Shown here: piece by piece, positions 17,820 through 26,951 of the stretch
How the letters are laid out: every line of letters starts with the position of its first letter
How positions within the stretch are numbered: position 1 is the first letter of the stretch
DNA from: Sphingomonas sp. LaA6.9
Lineage (GTDB): Bacteria > Pseudomonadota > Alphaproteobacteria > Sphingomonadales > Sphingomonadaceae
Length of the DNA stretch: 64,000 nucleotides
Direction: 5' to 3'
NCBI RefSeq assembly: GCF_022601895.1
Contig: NZ_JAKVIO010000016.1
Span: 20,991-84,990, forward strand
Program-made: the position numbers and the translations under genes
Notes under the pieces: model-generated
The model's input: the letters and a program-made list of their open reading frames with translations, nothing else
Database searches by the model: none
Told to the model about the DNA's origin: nothing

Positions 17820-18341
17820 TCAGTGCCAGCTTTCGCGGGCCACCCAGCCCGCCAGCTTGCGTTTCAGGCTGGCGATCACCAGCACGATGTGGAGCGCATA
17901 GATCGCAAGAAATCCGCCGATCCACGCCATGACCGGAGTGGCACCGAAGAAGGCCAGATAGATTGTCACCAGCAACACCGCGTAAAATATCAGGATCACG
18001 CGCATGTTCAGCGTGAAACGCAGACCGCGATAGCCGGGAGGAAGCAGCACGACATTCTCTGCCTCTCCATCGAGCGACTGAGCCTCGGCGCGCACGCGCT
18101 CGACGGTCCCCCGGTCGACATAGTTGAACGCATCGCGACGCCCGAAGCGGGTATAGCCCTCGCCGCGCGAAAAGCCGAAGCCATCGGGCGATTGCCAGTC
18201 GAGCTGGTAATGCGCCGCGAAGCCACGCGCGATCCGTTCGAACCGGTCGCCATCGGCTGCGGGCCAGGGCATTTCATAGGCGAGCGTGCCATCGGCGAGC
18301 CGCCGCCAGTCGATATAGATCCCGCCGCGCATCTCGCCCAT
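17820..18341 (-). CDS. membrane protein of unknown function
   Basis: A 173-residue protein: soluble N-terminal half (to about 105) without recognised domain, then two hydrophobic segments (VILIFYAVLLVTIYLAFFG and AWIGGFLAIYALHIVLVIA). It starts one base after the stop of the CoA-ester lyase (TGACATG), so the two genes are cotranscribed. I do not recognise the family. Confidence 0.7.
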   Translation of the reverse strand: MGEMRGGIYIDWRRLADGTLAYEMPWPAADGDRFERIARGFAAHYQLDWQSPDGFGFSRGEGYTRFGRRDAFNYVDRGTVERVRAEAQSLDGEAENVVLLPPGYRGLRFTLNMRVILIFYAVLLVTIYLAFFGATPVMAWIGGFLAIYALHIVLVIASLKRKLAGWVARESWH

Positions 18342-18342
18342 G

Positions 18343-19185
18343 TCAGCGCTCCGCGATCGCTGCCGCTACCGCGACGAGACGTTCGGCTTCAGCCAGATGG
18401 AGCCGCTCTGCCATCTTACCCTGAACACGGATCGCACCTCTTCCGGCATTGTCGGGATCGGCAAAGGCCGCGATCACAGCTCGGGCATGCGCGAGCGCCT
18501 CCAGCGAGGGGGCAAAGGCGGCATTGCAGATCGCAATCTGCGCGGGGTGGATCAGCGTCTTACCATCGAAGCCGAATTCGACGCCTTGCCGGCAGGCTTC
18601 GTCCAGAATTGGCTGATCCTCGATTTCGTTGCAAACGCCATCGAGCACGGCGATTCCGGCGCTGCGCGCTGCGGCAACAGTCATTGCGAGCGCGGGATGG
18701 AAGACGGTTCGCTTGCGCGTCAGCGGTGCGCGCATTTCCTTGGCCAGATCATTGGTGCCCATGACAAGGCATGCGGGGCCCGCGGCGGCGATCTGCTCCA
18801 GCCGGAACAGCGACGCGCAGGTTTCGATCATCACCCACAGCGGCGCGTTCGCCAGCCGCGCGCGATATGCCGCTACATCCTCGGCGCTGCTGACCTTGGG
18901 CGCGAGTATCGCGTCCGCGCCTGCGCCGGCGACCGCGGAAATGTCGTCCGCCCCCCATTCGGTGTCGAGCGCATTCACCCGGATGACGAGCTCACGCCCA
19001 CCAAATCCGCCTTCGCGCGCGGCCTGGACCGCCTGTTCGCGCGCCTGCGCCTTCATTTCAGGCGCGACCGCATCCTCGAGATCGAGAATGACGACATCGG
19101 CGTCGAGCGTGCGCGCCTTTTCGATCGCGCGAGCGTTGGAGGCGGGCAGATAAAGGGCGCTGCGGCGCGGGCGGGCAATGGTCAT
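18343..19185 (-). CDS. HpcH/HpaI aldolase/citrate lyase family CoA-ester lyase
   Basis: A 280-residue TIM-barrel enzyme of the CitE/malyl-CoA lyase type: RRSALYLPASNARAIEKA at the start, the metal-binding DLEDAV, the MIETCASL glutamate strand, and the C-terminal KTLIHPAQI segment. These enzymes cleave or form CoA esters such as malyl-, citramalyl- or citryl-CoA; the exact substrate cannot be read. The frame upstream of ATG 19185 is an unlikely extension. Followed closely by the membrane protein gene at 18341. Confidence 0.9.
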   Translation of the reverse strand: MTIARPRRSALYLPASNARAIEKARTLDADVVILDLEDAVAPEMKAQAREQAVQAAREGGFGGRELVIRVNALDTEWGADDISAVAGAGADAILAPKVSSAEDVAAYRARLANAPLWVMIETCASLFRLEQIAAAGPACLVMGTNDLAKEMRAPLTRKRTVFHPALAMTVAAARSAGIAVLDGVCNEIEDQPILDEACRQGVEFGFDGKTLIHPAQIAICNAAFAPSLEALAHARAVIAAFADPDNAGRGAIRVQGKMAERLHLAEAERLVAVAAAIAER

Positions 19186-19308
19186 GCGCGCCAAAAGCCA
19201 AAATCCGCGCGCGCGCACAACCGGAAAATGTTGCCAGCCCCCCTGAACCCGAAAGACGCGCCCGGCCAATGGCCTGACGCGCCTCCACTGGTGGGGGCCG
19301 GAATCATG

Positions 19309-20763
19309 TCAGGCGGCCGCGCGCAGCCCTCTTCGACCCGTGCGCGATTCCTGGGCCGCGCCAGTTTCGAAACGGGCGGCCTGATCGGCAAGCGTTGCCA
19401 CCTCATCGGTCAGCCCGCGCGCAGCGGCGGACGTCTGCTCGACCATCGCGGCGTTCTGCTGGGTTGAACGATCCATCGCGCCGATGGCGGTCGCGATCTC
19501 CGAAATGGCGCTGGCCTGCGCGGCATTGTCTTCGGACATCCGCCCCAGCAGTCCGTGGACCTTGTTCACCTCGTCGGCGATCTCCTCAAGCGCGCGATCG
19601 ACGCGCGTCACGGCTTCGACCGCGGTGCCGATTTCTGTCTGGGTCGCGGTCAGCCCGTCACGCGCGCGTTGCGCCTCTTCCTCGGCGCGCATGGCCAGCG
19701 AACTGACCAGATCGGCGACGACCGCAAAACCGCGCCCGGCCTCGCCCGCCCTGCCTGCTTCGACCGCGGCATTCATCGCGAGGACGCGCGTCTGGAAGGC
19801 GATCTTGTCGACTCCCTCGATCACCGAATCGATGCCCCGCGCGGTTTCGCGGACAAGATCCATCGCGCGTACCGCCTCCACAGCGGTGCCGCGTCCGCCC
19901 TGCACGACGCCGATCGCCTGGTCGGCGCTGACGACGGTCGCACGCGCATTGGCCGCGGTGGTCTTGACCCTGCCCTCGACCTGGACGAGCGTCGCGCTGG
20001 TCTGTTCGAGGCTCGCGGCGTTGCTTTCGGTCCGTCTCGCCAGATCTTCGGACGCACGCGCGATCTCGTGCGACGCGGTGCGTATCCCGCTGGCGCTCTG
20101 CGAAACCGCTCCGATGGTCCCGCGCAGATTGCCGATCGATTCATTATAGGCAGCTTCGAGCGGCCTGAAGCTCTCGGGCAGGCCCGAAAGATCCTGCACG
20201 AGGTCGCCCGCCGCAAGCCGTGCCAGCGCGCCGCCGACCGCGCCAATCGCCGCCTGGCGTTCGTTGTCGGCTACCTCGAAGTAGATCGATATAGAAAGCT
20301 CCATGTCGATCAACGCTGCCTTGACGAGCGCCGCTGTAACCTCGGCCTGGCTCGGCCCCCGGCCCAGGCGCGCAAGACGTTTCAGCGGTGAAAATGCGCG
20401 CCCGACACTCCCGACAATCTCCTCCAGCACCAGCGAATAGCCGCCGATATACCAGCGTGGATCGAGGCCGATCCTGGCATGCACCGATCCGATCCGCCGT
20501 ACGCTTTCGTAATAGCGCGCGTCGAAACGCCCCTCCGCGATCGTCAGCCAGTGCGCTGCCTGTGCCGATTGGGCCTTGCGGATATGGCCTTCGCCACCAA
20601 AGAAACGCGCGGTTTCGGGTGTTCTGCGAACGGCCGCATAGAATCGGTCGAGCGCGCCGTGGATGCACCGCTCAACGATCGGGCGCGCCGCAGCCAGCGT
20701 CGCGCGCTGACGGTCGTCCATTTCACAGAATTCCAGACGACCCCTTACTTCGGGCGAAATCAT
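19309..20763 (-). CDS. soluble globin-coupled methyl-accepting chemotaxis protein
   Basis: A 484-residue cytosolic receptor. The first about 170 residues are a globin-coupled-sensor domain with proximal heme histidine H95 in SVHARIGLDPRWYIGGY, close to the HemAT pattern. A short linker with HAMP-like character (about 180-230) leads to an MCP signalling domain with the hairpin tip segment KIAFQTRVLAMNAAVEAGRAG. There is no transmembrane helix. Predicted to sense O2 (or another diatomic gas) and signal through CheA. No che genes are adjacent, so it works with a distant chemotaxis cluster. Confidence 0.93.
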   Translation of the reverse strand: MISPEVRGRLEFCEMDDRQRATLAAARPIVERCIHGALDRFYAAVRRTPETARFFGGEGHIRKAQSAQAAHWLTIAEGRFDARYYESVRRIGSVHARIGLDPRWYIGGYSLVLEEIVGSVGRAFSPLKRLARLGRGPSQAEVTAALVKAALIDMELSISIYFEVADNERQAAIGAVGGALARLAAGDLVQDLSGLPESFRPLEAAYNESIGNLRGTIGAVSQSASGIRTASHEIARASEDLARRTESNAASLEQTSATLVQVEGRVKTTAANARATVVSADQAIGVVQGGRGTAVEAVRAMDLVRETARGIDSVIEGVDKIAFQTRVLAMNAAVEAGRAGEAGRGFAVVADLVSSLAMRAEEEAQRARDGLTATQTEIGTAVEAVTRVDRALEEIADEVNKVHGLLGRMSEDNAAQASAISEIATAIGAMDRSTQQNAAMVEQTSAAARGLTDEVATLADQAARFETGAAQESRTGRRGLRAAA

Positions 20764-20917
20764 GCTCACATCTCCAAGGTCCCCAAGGCACCACGGCGTG
20801 CCGGGACTGTGTTTCTGCAAGCATTATAGGAGACGGGGCCACCGCCCGCCGGCGCAGGGCGGGCATTTTTCGCGCGATTTTGATCCGCTTCGGCGGGTCG
20901 CCTCGCGCGGCCGTCGT

Positions 20918-22477
20918 CTATGGCGTTGCGCCCGCCGCTGCCTCGCGTCCGATCGACGCCCCGCCCCGTTCGGCGGCACGTCGTGGATTGGAAAACTGCA
21001 TCGCGCCGTCCTCCAGCGCGCCGAAGCGAAACGCCATGATGTCTAGCGCGTAATTCTGGTAGACGCGCCACGGGCGGTGCGCGCCCTGCTTGGGCATCTT
21101 GTCGACCGCGCGCTGAACATAGCCCGAGCTGAAATCGAGGAAAGGTGCTTCGGGCACCTCGCCGTCCACCGCCACGGGAGTGCACTGACGCATCCCGATC
21201 CGATCCATATGCCTGAGCAGCCGGCAGACATAGCCGCAGGTCAGATCCGCCTTCAGCGTCCAGGAAGCATTGGTATAGCCGAAGGACGATGCGAGATTGG
21301 GGATGCCGCTATACATCATCCCCTTGTAAGCCAGCGAACGCGCAGGATTCACCGGAACGCCGTCGGCCACGACCTCGAGCCCGCCCAGCAGCTTGATACT
21401 GAGCCCCGTCGCCGTCACGATCAGGTCGGCGTCCAGTTCCCGGCCCGATGCCAGCTTGAGTCCCTTTTTCGTGAAGCGGTCGATCGTGTCGGTCACGATC
21501 GACGAGGTCCCCGCACGAAGCGACTGGAAAAGGTCGCCATCGGGGACAAGGCACAGGCGCTGATCCCACGGATTGTAGCGCGGCGTGAAGTGCGTCTCGA
21601 CGTCATAGTCGGCGCCCAGTTCGCTCCTGACTGCGTCCAGGATCTTGCCCTTCACGCGGTCGGGCCGCTTGCGCGCAAGATTGAAGAAGAACATGCCGAG
21701 CAACACATTCTTCCAGCGCGTTATGCCATAGGCGACTTTCGCCGGCAGTACCGACCGGAGACTGTTGGCGATGCGGTCTTCCGACGGACGCGAGACGATA
21801 TAGGTCGGCGAGCGCTGCAGCATCGTCACATGCGCCGCATCCCGGGCCATTTCGGGGACCAGCGTCACCGCGGTCGCGCCGCTGCCGATCACGACGACGC
21901 GCTTGCCCTTGTAATCGATCCGATCGGTCCATTTCTGCGGATGGACGAGCTCTCCCGCGAATTCCTCCACACCCTCGAATTCGGGCGTGTAACCCGCTTC
22001 GTAATCGTAATAGCCGCTGCACATGAACAGGAAGCCGCAGGTCAGGCGCCGGGTCTCGCCGCCATGCTCGACTTCCACCGTCCAGCGGGCATCCTCGCTC
22101 GACCAGCTCGCGCGCCTGACCATATGGCCATAACGGATCTTGGCATCGATGCCGTGCTCGCGCGCGGTCTCGTGCACATAATCGAGGATTGCGGGGCCAT
22201 CGGCGATCGCCTTGGCATTGGTCCACGGCTTGAAGGCATAGCCAAGCGTGTACATGTCCGAGTCGGACCGGATACCGGGATACCGAAAAAGGTCCCATGT
22301 TCCGCCCATCGCCTCGCGCCCTTCGAGGATCACATAGCGTTTGTCGGGGCAATGCTTTTGAAGATGATAGCCAGCGCCAATACCGGAAATGCCGGCCCCG
22401 ACGACAAGCACGTCGAAATGCTCCACAGCCAATCCTTCCTCTCGCGCGCGGTTTCGTACCGCATCTTCTATTAACAT
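20918..22477 (-). CDS. Baeyer-Villiger-type flavin monooxygenase
   Basis: About 519 residues with FAD-binding GAGISG (27-32), NADPH-binding GSGATA (198-203) and between them the Baeyer-Villiger fingerprint FxGxxxHxxxW as FAGELVHPQKW (173-183). Closest in style to EthA-like ketone monooxygenases (KRYVILEGREAMGGTWDLF; RSDSDMYTLGY). It would insert oxygen next to a carbonyl using NADPH and O2. ATG 22477 is used; GTG 22480 is one codon further. It is isolated, so no pathway can be assigned. Confidence 0.92.
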   Translation of the reverse strand: MLIEDAVRNRAREEGLAVEHFDVLVVGAGISGIGAGYHLQKHCPDKRYVILEGREAMGGTWDLFRYPGIRSDSDMYTLGYAFKPWTNAKAIADGPAILDYVHETAREHGIDAKIRYGHMVRRASWSSEDARWTVEVEHGGETRRLTCGFLFMCSGYYDYEAGYTPEFEGVEEFAGELVHPQKWTDRIDYKGKRVVVIGSGATAVTLVPEMARDAAHVTMLQRSPTYIVSRPSEDRIANSLRSVLPAKVAYGITRWKNVLLGMFFFNLARKRPDRVKGKILDAVRSELGADYDVETHFTPRYNPWDQRLCLVPDGDLFQSLRAGTSSIVTDTIDRFTKKGLKLASGRELDADLIVTATGLSIKLLGGLEVVADGVPVNPARSLAYKGMMYSGIPNLASSFGYTNASWTLKADLTCGYVCRLLRHMDRIGMRQCTPVAVDGEVPEAPFLDFSSGYVQRAVDKMPKQGAHRPWRVYQNYALDIMAFRFGALEDGAMQFSNPRRAAERGGASIGREAAAGATP

Positions 22478-22552
22478 CACTGTCAGCTCAGCATAACGCG
22501 GGATGGCTGTTCAGGTCCATGCTAAATCGACGCGATCGTCATCGTGTGAGGG

Positions 22553-23365
22553 TCAATGCGCCATCAGCAACGGGATCGGTGCTTCGCCGAGCAACTTTCG
22601 GGTCACGCCGCCAAGCATCATCTCGCGCAACCGCGAATGTCCATAGGCACCCATGACCAGATAACCCGCCCCCAGCGTGGACGCCTCATCCAGCAGCGCG
22701 GCGCCGGTGTCGCGCCCCGAATGCGGAATTTCACGCATCTCGGCAGCAATACCGTGGCGCGAAAGATACTCTGCAGCGGCGGTCGACGGGAATTCACGGG
22801 TCTCGTCGGTGATCTCGACCAGATGCACCGATCCCGCGAGCCGCAGCAGCGGCAGCGCGAAACGCAACGCATGCGCCGCTTCATAAGATCCGCCCCACGC
22901 GACCATCGCCTTGCCGCCGACATCGAGCGAACGCGTTTCCGCAGGGACCGACAGGACCGGCGCACGCGCGTGGATGGCGACGTCGGACACCACCGGGATC
23001 GGCTCGGTCAGCGGATCGCTGCCGCGCCGGGGCTGGCTCAGCACCACAACGTCCGCAAGCCGCGCATAGCTGACCAGTGTCTGCACGACATTGCCGTCGA
23101 ACTGTCGCCAGTCCCACGAAACACCCTCGGTCGCCAACCGGGCTTCGATGCGCGCCCGCTCCACGGTTTCCTGCGTGCGCAAATTGGCGAGAACCTCCTT
23201 GACCGCATACATCCCGCCAAAGGGGTCGGTACCCACGAAATATTCGAGCGGGGTGATCTGTGCGCAGACGATGTGCCCACCGGTCGCCCGCGCAAGGTCA
23301 AGTGAAGCCTGGAGCCGCGCCTCCTGGCCGGCATCGTCATGGACGTGAAGCAGGATGGTTTTCAT
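22553..23365 (-). CDS. tandem universal stress protein
   Basis: 270 residues made of two UspA-like domains. The C-terminal half has the ATP-type motif GAYGHSRLREMMLGGVTRKLL (a G-2x-G-9x-G pattern with following S/T); the first half is more divergent. GGGAG lies eight bases before ATG 23365. Two-domain USPs of this type are common in proteobacteria and are usually induced by oxygen limitation or starvation. Monocistronic, cytosolic. Confidence 0.9.
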   Translation of the reverse strand: MKTILLHVHDDAGQEARLQASLDLARATGGHIVCAQITPLEYFVGTDPFGGMYAVKEVLANLRTQETVERARIEARLATEGVSWDWRQFDGNVVQTLVSYARLADVVVLSQPRRGSDPLTEPIPVVSDVAIHARAPVLSVPAETRSLDVGGKAMVAWGGSYEAAHALRFALPLLRLAGSVHLVEITDETREFPSTAAAEYLSRHGIAAEMREIPHSGRDTGAALLDEASTLGAGYLVMGAYGHSRLREMMLGGVTRKLLGEAPIPLLMAH

Positions 23366-23773
23366 CGACGGCAACTCCCTTCAGAGGATCAGGTGCTGAC
23401 GTTAAGCGCTTACCGGGCCATCGTAACTACGCGATTTTACGAAGCAAGACGCGCAGAGGTATCCCTATATATTCATTTGTTCCAGGCGATGGCGGTCCAG
23501 ACCGGAGCCCGCACGCGCTGGAGACGCTTGCCAGGCGCAATTGCATTGCACGCCACCATTGTTTGCAATCTTCATCCCGCGGTGTCAGGGCGACATTCCC
23601 GATGAAATCCCAGGGCGTTGCGCTTGCAGTGGGTGCCGGCGACGAACACGAACCCTTCAACCCGGCCCGTGCATGTCGCAGAATGAGAAAATACTGTCAC
23701 AATTAGCGAAGTGACTGCGCCGCTATCCGCTTATCCCATCCATCCAGAATTATAACCTGATGGGGATGCAGCT
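23366..23773. other. intergenic region between divergent genes
   Basis: About 400 bases holding the promoters of the universal stress protein and of the TonB receptor. No convincing gene, repeat or recognised operator was found; GATGGGGATG just before 23774 is the ribosome site of the receptor. Confidence 0.5.
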
Positions 23774-26227
23774 ATGAAATTACACGCCGTTCGGTGGCCC
23801 GTAATGTGCACGAGCATGTGGGCGATCGCCTTTTCCTGTTCGGCTGCGCAGGCCCAGGAAGAGGCCGGTCCAGCCGAAGAGGCCGGATCCGGCGAAATCG
23901 TCGTGACCGCACAGAAGCGCGCCGAAAGGCTCCAGGACGTTCCCATTTCCATGGCGGTCTTCGACGAAGAAGCCTTGACCAAGGCGAATGTCATGACCGT
24001 CCAGGACCTCAGCAAGATCGCTACCAACTTCACTGTCGCCAAGGGTGCGCAGTCCAGCTATCTGCGTCTCAACGTCCGCGGGATCGGTGCAGCGGGCAAC
24101 ACTGCGATCGAACCCAGCGTCGCGGTGTTCGTCGATGGCGTCTATGTGCCGCGCGCGGGCGCCATCATCGGCAATTTCCTGGACATGGAAGGCGTCGAGG
24201 TGCTGCGTGGCCCTCAAGGCACGCTGTTCGGACGCAATGCCAGCGTGGGCGCGCTTTCGCTGCGCACCGCGGACCCCGAATTCGACTTTTCCGGGCGCGT
24301 GACGGGCGAATATGGCACTGGCGACCGCTACAAGGTTGATGGATACATCAACGTTCCGCTGGGCGACTCGATTGCCTTCCGTCTCGCGGGCATGAGCCAG
24401 TGGTTCGGCGGATACTGGACCAATACGCTCGACGGGAAACAATATGGCGGCACCGATGATCAGGCGCTGCGCGCGAGCCTCAAGGCCGAATTCGGCGATC
24501 TGACCTGGATCGTCCGCGGCGACTATAACCGCAGTGAGGGCGACGGTGTCGCCAATTTCGATTTCGCCCCCCGGTCGGTCACGCCCGCGCAACTCAACAC
24601 GCTGCGGACAAGGCTGGGCGGCGTTCTCCCGGACACCAATCTGAGCGACCGGACGATGAACCAGTTCATCACCGCTGATCTCAACGACGAGCAATGGGGT
24701 ATCTCCAGCAACGCCTCGCTCGATCTCGACGGCTCGACGATCCGGCTGATCAACAGTTATCGCGACTGGCAGAACGAACAGATCGACGGCGACGTCACCT
24801 TCATGCCCTTGCCGCTGGTGTCGCGCACCGGCGCCTATTCGTCGAAGAGCCAGAACCACGAGTTGCAGTTCATCTCTCCCACCGACGAGTGGATGGACGG
24901 GCGCCTGGACCTGGTGGCCGGGCTCTATTATTTCAGCGAGGACTATCGCATCGGCGAGCAGTTCCATCTCGACAGCCAGTTCTGCAATGTGCTCGCCCCG
25001 GCACCGGCTCGCGGGCTGTGCAACGGCACGCTTGCAGCTGGCCTTGGCGTCAATGCGACCGATCAGACGTTCAGCCAGGATGTCGACAGTTTCGCGGCCT
25101 ATGGCCAGGCGACCTTCAAGCTCGCCGATCCGCTGTCGCTGACGCTGGGCGGGCGCTGGACCAAGGACGAGAAATCGGGATCCTTCGACCAGTTCCGTGC
25201 CAATCCGTTCGCAGCGGCGCTGCGTGCGCCCGAGCATCTGACGCTTCCCGATGTGAGCGAAGACCGCTTCACCTACCGCGTCAGCCTCAACTACAAGCCG
25301 TCCGAAGATCACCTGCTGTTCGCCAACTATTCGACGGGCTACAAATCCGGCGGATACAACAGCGGCGGGGGTACACCATCGCAGACCGTGGTCGACGCCA
25401 GCGGCAACGCAATTCTCGATGCCAATGGCGATGTGCAGACCAAGCGCGTCTTCGGGCGCGAGACCGTCGAGAACTACGAAATTGGCGCCAAGACCAGCTG
25501 GCTGGACGATGCGCTGCGCGCGAACGTCACGATCTTCCGCATGGATATCAAGGGCTTCCAGGATCGCAGCTTCGACGGAACCAGCTTCGTCGTGCGCAAT
25601 GCCGGCAATCTGCGACAGCAGGGCGTCGAGTTCGACATGGCGATCCGGCCGAGCTCAAATTTCTCGTTCAATGGCGCGGTGGCCTATCTGGACTCCGAAT
25701 TCACCCGCTATCCCGGCGCGGCAGGTCTTCCCGGCTTCCCCGCCACCGTTGGCGGCGTGCCCAATCCGGCAGCCGTGCAGGACCTGACCGGCAAGCCCGC
25801 CACCTTCTCCCCCCGCTGGTCGGGCAATGTCGGGGCCGAATGGACGGGCGATCTCGGCGATTCCGGCATGACCTGGGCGGTGAACTCGAACCTGTCGTTC
25901 ACGGGCGACTATTATGACGGCCTTGTCAATGACGCCAATCCACAGAGCAAGGCCGATGGCTACGCCCTGCTCGGCGCCCGCGTGACCATCAACGGCGAAA
26001 ATGAGCGTTGGTCGGTTTCGGCCTTTGGCAACAATCTGACCGACACCGCCTATTGCTCGGGCACCGCCTATCAACCGATCGGCGCGGCATTCGGTCTGAA
26101 CAATGGCGTGCCCACCGGACAAACCGGCCTGATTGCGCCCGGGGTCCAGGGAACGGGCAGCACAGCGGTGCGGTGCCTTCGCGCCGATCCGCGCACTTAT
26201 GGCGTGTCGGCAACGATACGCTTCTGA
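23774..26227 (+). CDS. TonB-dependent receptor
   Basis: Complete 817-residue outer-membrane receptor: signal peptide ending AAQAQ, TonB-box region GEIVVTAQKR, plug domain (about 45-165) with VEVLRGPQGTLFGRN, 22-strand-type barrel and C-terminal aromatic ending (GVSATIRF). No N-terminal STN or sensor extension. It converges with the BKACE/TauD operon, and a strong terminator follows its stop. The substrate is unknown; proximity suggests it could serve that operon. Confidence 0.95.
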   Translation: MKLHAVRWPVMCTSMWAIAFSCSAAQAQEEAGPAEEAGSGEIVVTAQKRAERLQDVPISMAVFDEEALTKANVMTVQDLSKIATNFTVAKGAQSSYLRLNVRGIGAAGNTAIEPSVAVFVDGVYVPRAGAIIGNFLDMEGVEVLRGPQGTLFGRNASVGALSLRTADPEFDFSGRVTGEYGTGDRYKVDGYINVPLGDSIAFRLAGMSQWFGGYWTNTLDGKQYGGTDDQALRASLKAEFGDLTWIVRGDYNRSEGDGVANFDFAPRSVTPAQLNTLRTRLGGVLPDTNLSDRTMNQFITADLNDEQWGISSNASLDLDGSTIRLINSYRDWQNEQIDGDVTFMPLPLVSRTGAYSSKSQNHELQFISPTDEWMDGRLDLVAGLYYFSEDYRIGEQFHLDSQFCNVLAPAPARGLCNGTLAAGLGVNATDQTFSQDVDSFAAYGQATFKLADPLSLTLGGRWTKDEKSGSFDQFRANPFAAALRAPEHLTLPDVSEDRFTYRVSLNYKPSEDHLLFANYSTGYKSGGYNSGGGTPSQTVVDASGNAILDANGDVQTKRVFGRETVENYEIGAKTSWLDDALRANVTIFRMDIKGFQDRSFDGTSFVVRNAGNLRQQGVEFDMAIRPSSNFSFNGAVAYLDSEFTRYPGAAGLPGFPATVGGVPNPAAVQDLTGKPATFSPRWSGNVGAEWTGDLGDSGMTWAVNSNLSFTGDYYDGLVNDANPQSKADGYALLGARVTINGENERWSVSAFGNNLTDTAYCSGTAYQPIGAAFGLNNGVPTGQTGLIAPGVQGTGSTAVRCLRADPRTYGVSATIRF

Positions 26228-26246
26228 TCAGGCTACAGGGGGGGAG

Positions 26247-26277
26247 CGCCTCGGTTCGAGAGAACCGGGGCGTTTTT
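26247..26277 (+). terminator. Rho-independent terminator of the TonB receptor gene
   Basis: An 11-base stem CGCCTCGGTTC (26247-26257) / GAACCGGGGCG (26262-26272) with one G-U pair, a GAGA tetraloop and TTTTT immediately after, 20 bases past the stop at 26227. Confidence 0.88.
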
Positions 26278-26346
26278 CTGTGTCCGCGAATTCGATCCAT
26301 GCGGCGGAAGCGTGTACCGTATACCGGTACCACACTTCCGGGCCGA

Positions 26347-26910
26347 TCATTCGGCGAGCCTGGCCAGCAGTGCCTTCGCCTCGGGCCATGGGCCAAATCC
26401 GCCGGCCGGATTGAGATGGCCGACATCGCCCGCGTCATAGAGCTCCGCGCCCCAGTCCGCGGCAAGCCCTGCCACCTTGTCATAGGCCGCCAGCGGATCG
26501 TTGCGGCTCGCCGCGACGATCGTCGGAAAAGGAATCCGTCCGCGCGGAATGGGCAGCCAGCCATTGGCCTCGAGATCCGCGAACGCGGGATAGCCCGCCG
26601 GGAGCGGCACCTCGACATCGGCCGGCGTGGCAAGCAACGCTCCTCGAACGGCGCGCGTCGGATTCTGCGCCCAGTGCGCGACCATAAGGGCGCCTGCGCT
26701 GTGCGCGGCGATGATCACGTCGCCTGAAATGGCGTTGAGTGCGGCGTCGAGTGCGGCCACACGCGCTGCACGGCTGAGCCGGTCTTCGGTCAGCGGCTCG
26801 ACCGTCACCGATCCCGGAAATTCGGCGGCGATCAGCGTCTGCCAATGGTCTGCAACATGATCCCGCAGGCCGGGCACGAACAATATCGTCGCGGATCTAT
26901 CAGCGCTCAT
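26347..26910 (-). CDS. RBBP9/YdeN family serine hydrolase
   Basis: A 187-residue small alpha/beta hydrolase. Nucleophile elbow AHSAGALM, acid in ASRNDP and histidine in VGHLNPAGGFGPW, all in family order; the start ATILFVPGL and DHWQ match. Cytosolic esterase-type fold whose substrates in bacteria are mostly unknown. It starts 41 bases after the stop of the YeiH-like gene and is probably the last gene of that operon. Confidence 0.9.
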   Translation of the reverse strand: MSADRSATILFVPGLRDHVADHWQTLIAAEFPGSVTVEPLTEDRLSRAARVAALDAALNAISGDVIIAAHSAGALMVAHWAQNPTRAVRGALLATPADVEVPLPAGYPAFADLEANGWLPIPRGRIPFPTIVAASRNDPLAAYDKVAGLAADWGAELYDAGDVGHLNPAGGFGPWPEAKALLARLAE

Positions 26911-26951
26911 CGCAATATCCTTTCATGGTGTCGGGGTCGCCATCGCGGTGG

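Noticed and set aside
20846..20873. GC-rich hairpin followed by ATTTTT on the plus strand
   Set aside because: No plus-strand gene ends there; on the minus strand, where the genes run, it has no T-run.
26304..26340. Imperfect hairpin containing CGTATACCG, a 9-base match to the locus operator
   Set aside because: It lies between a terminator and the 3' end of a converging gene, not at a promoter, and the flanks do not match; probably chance or a weak transcript end.
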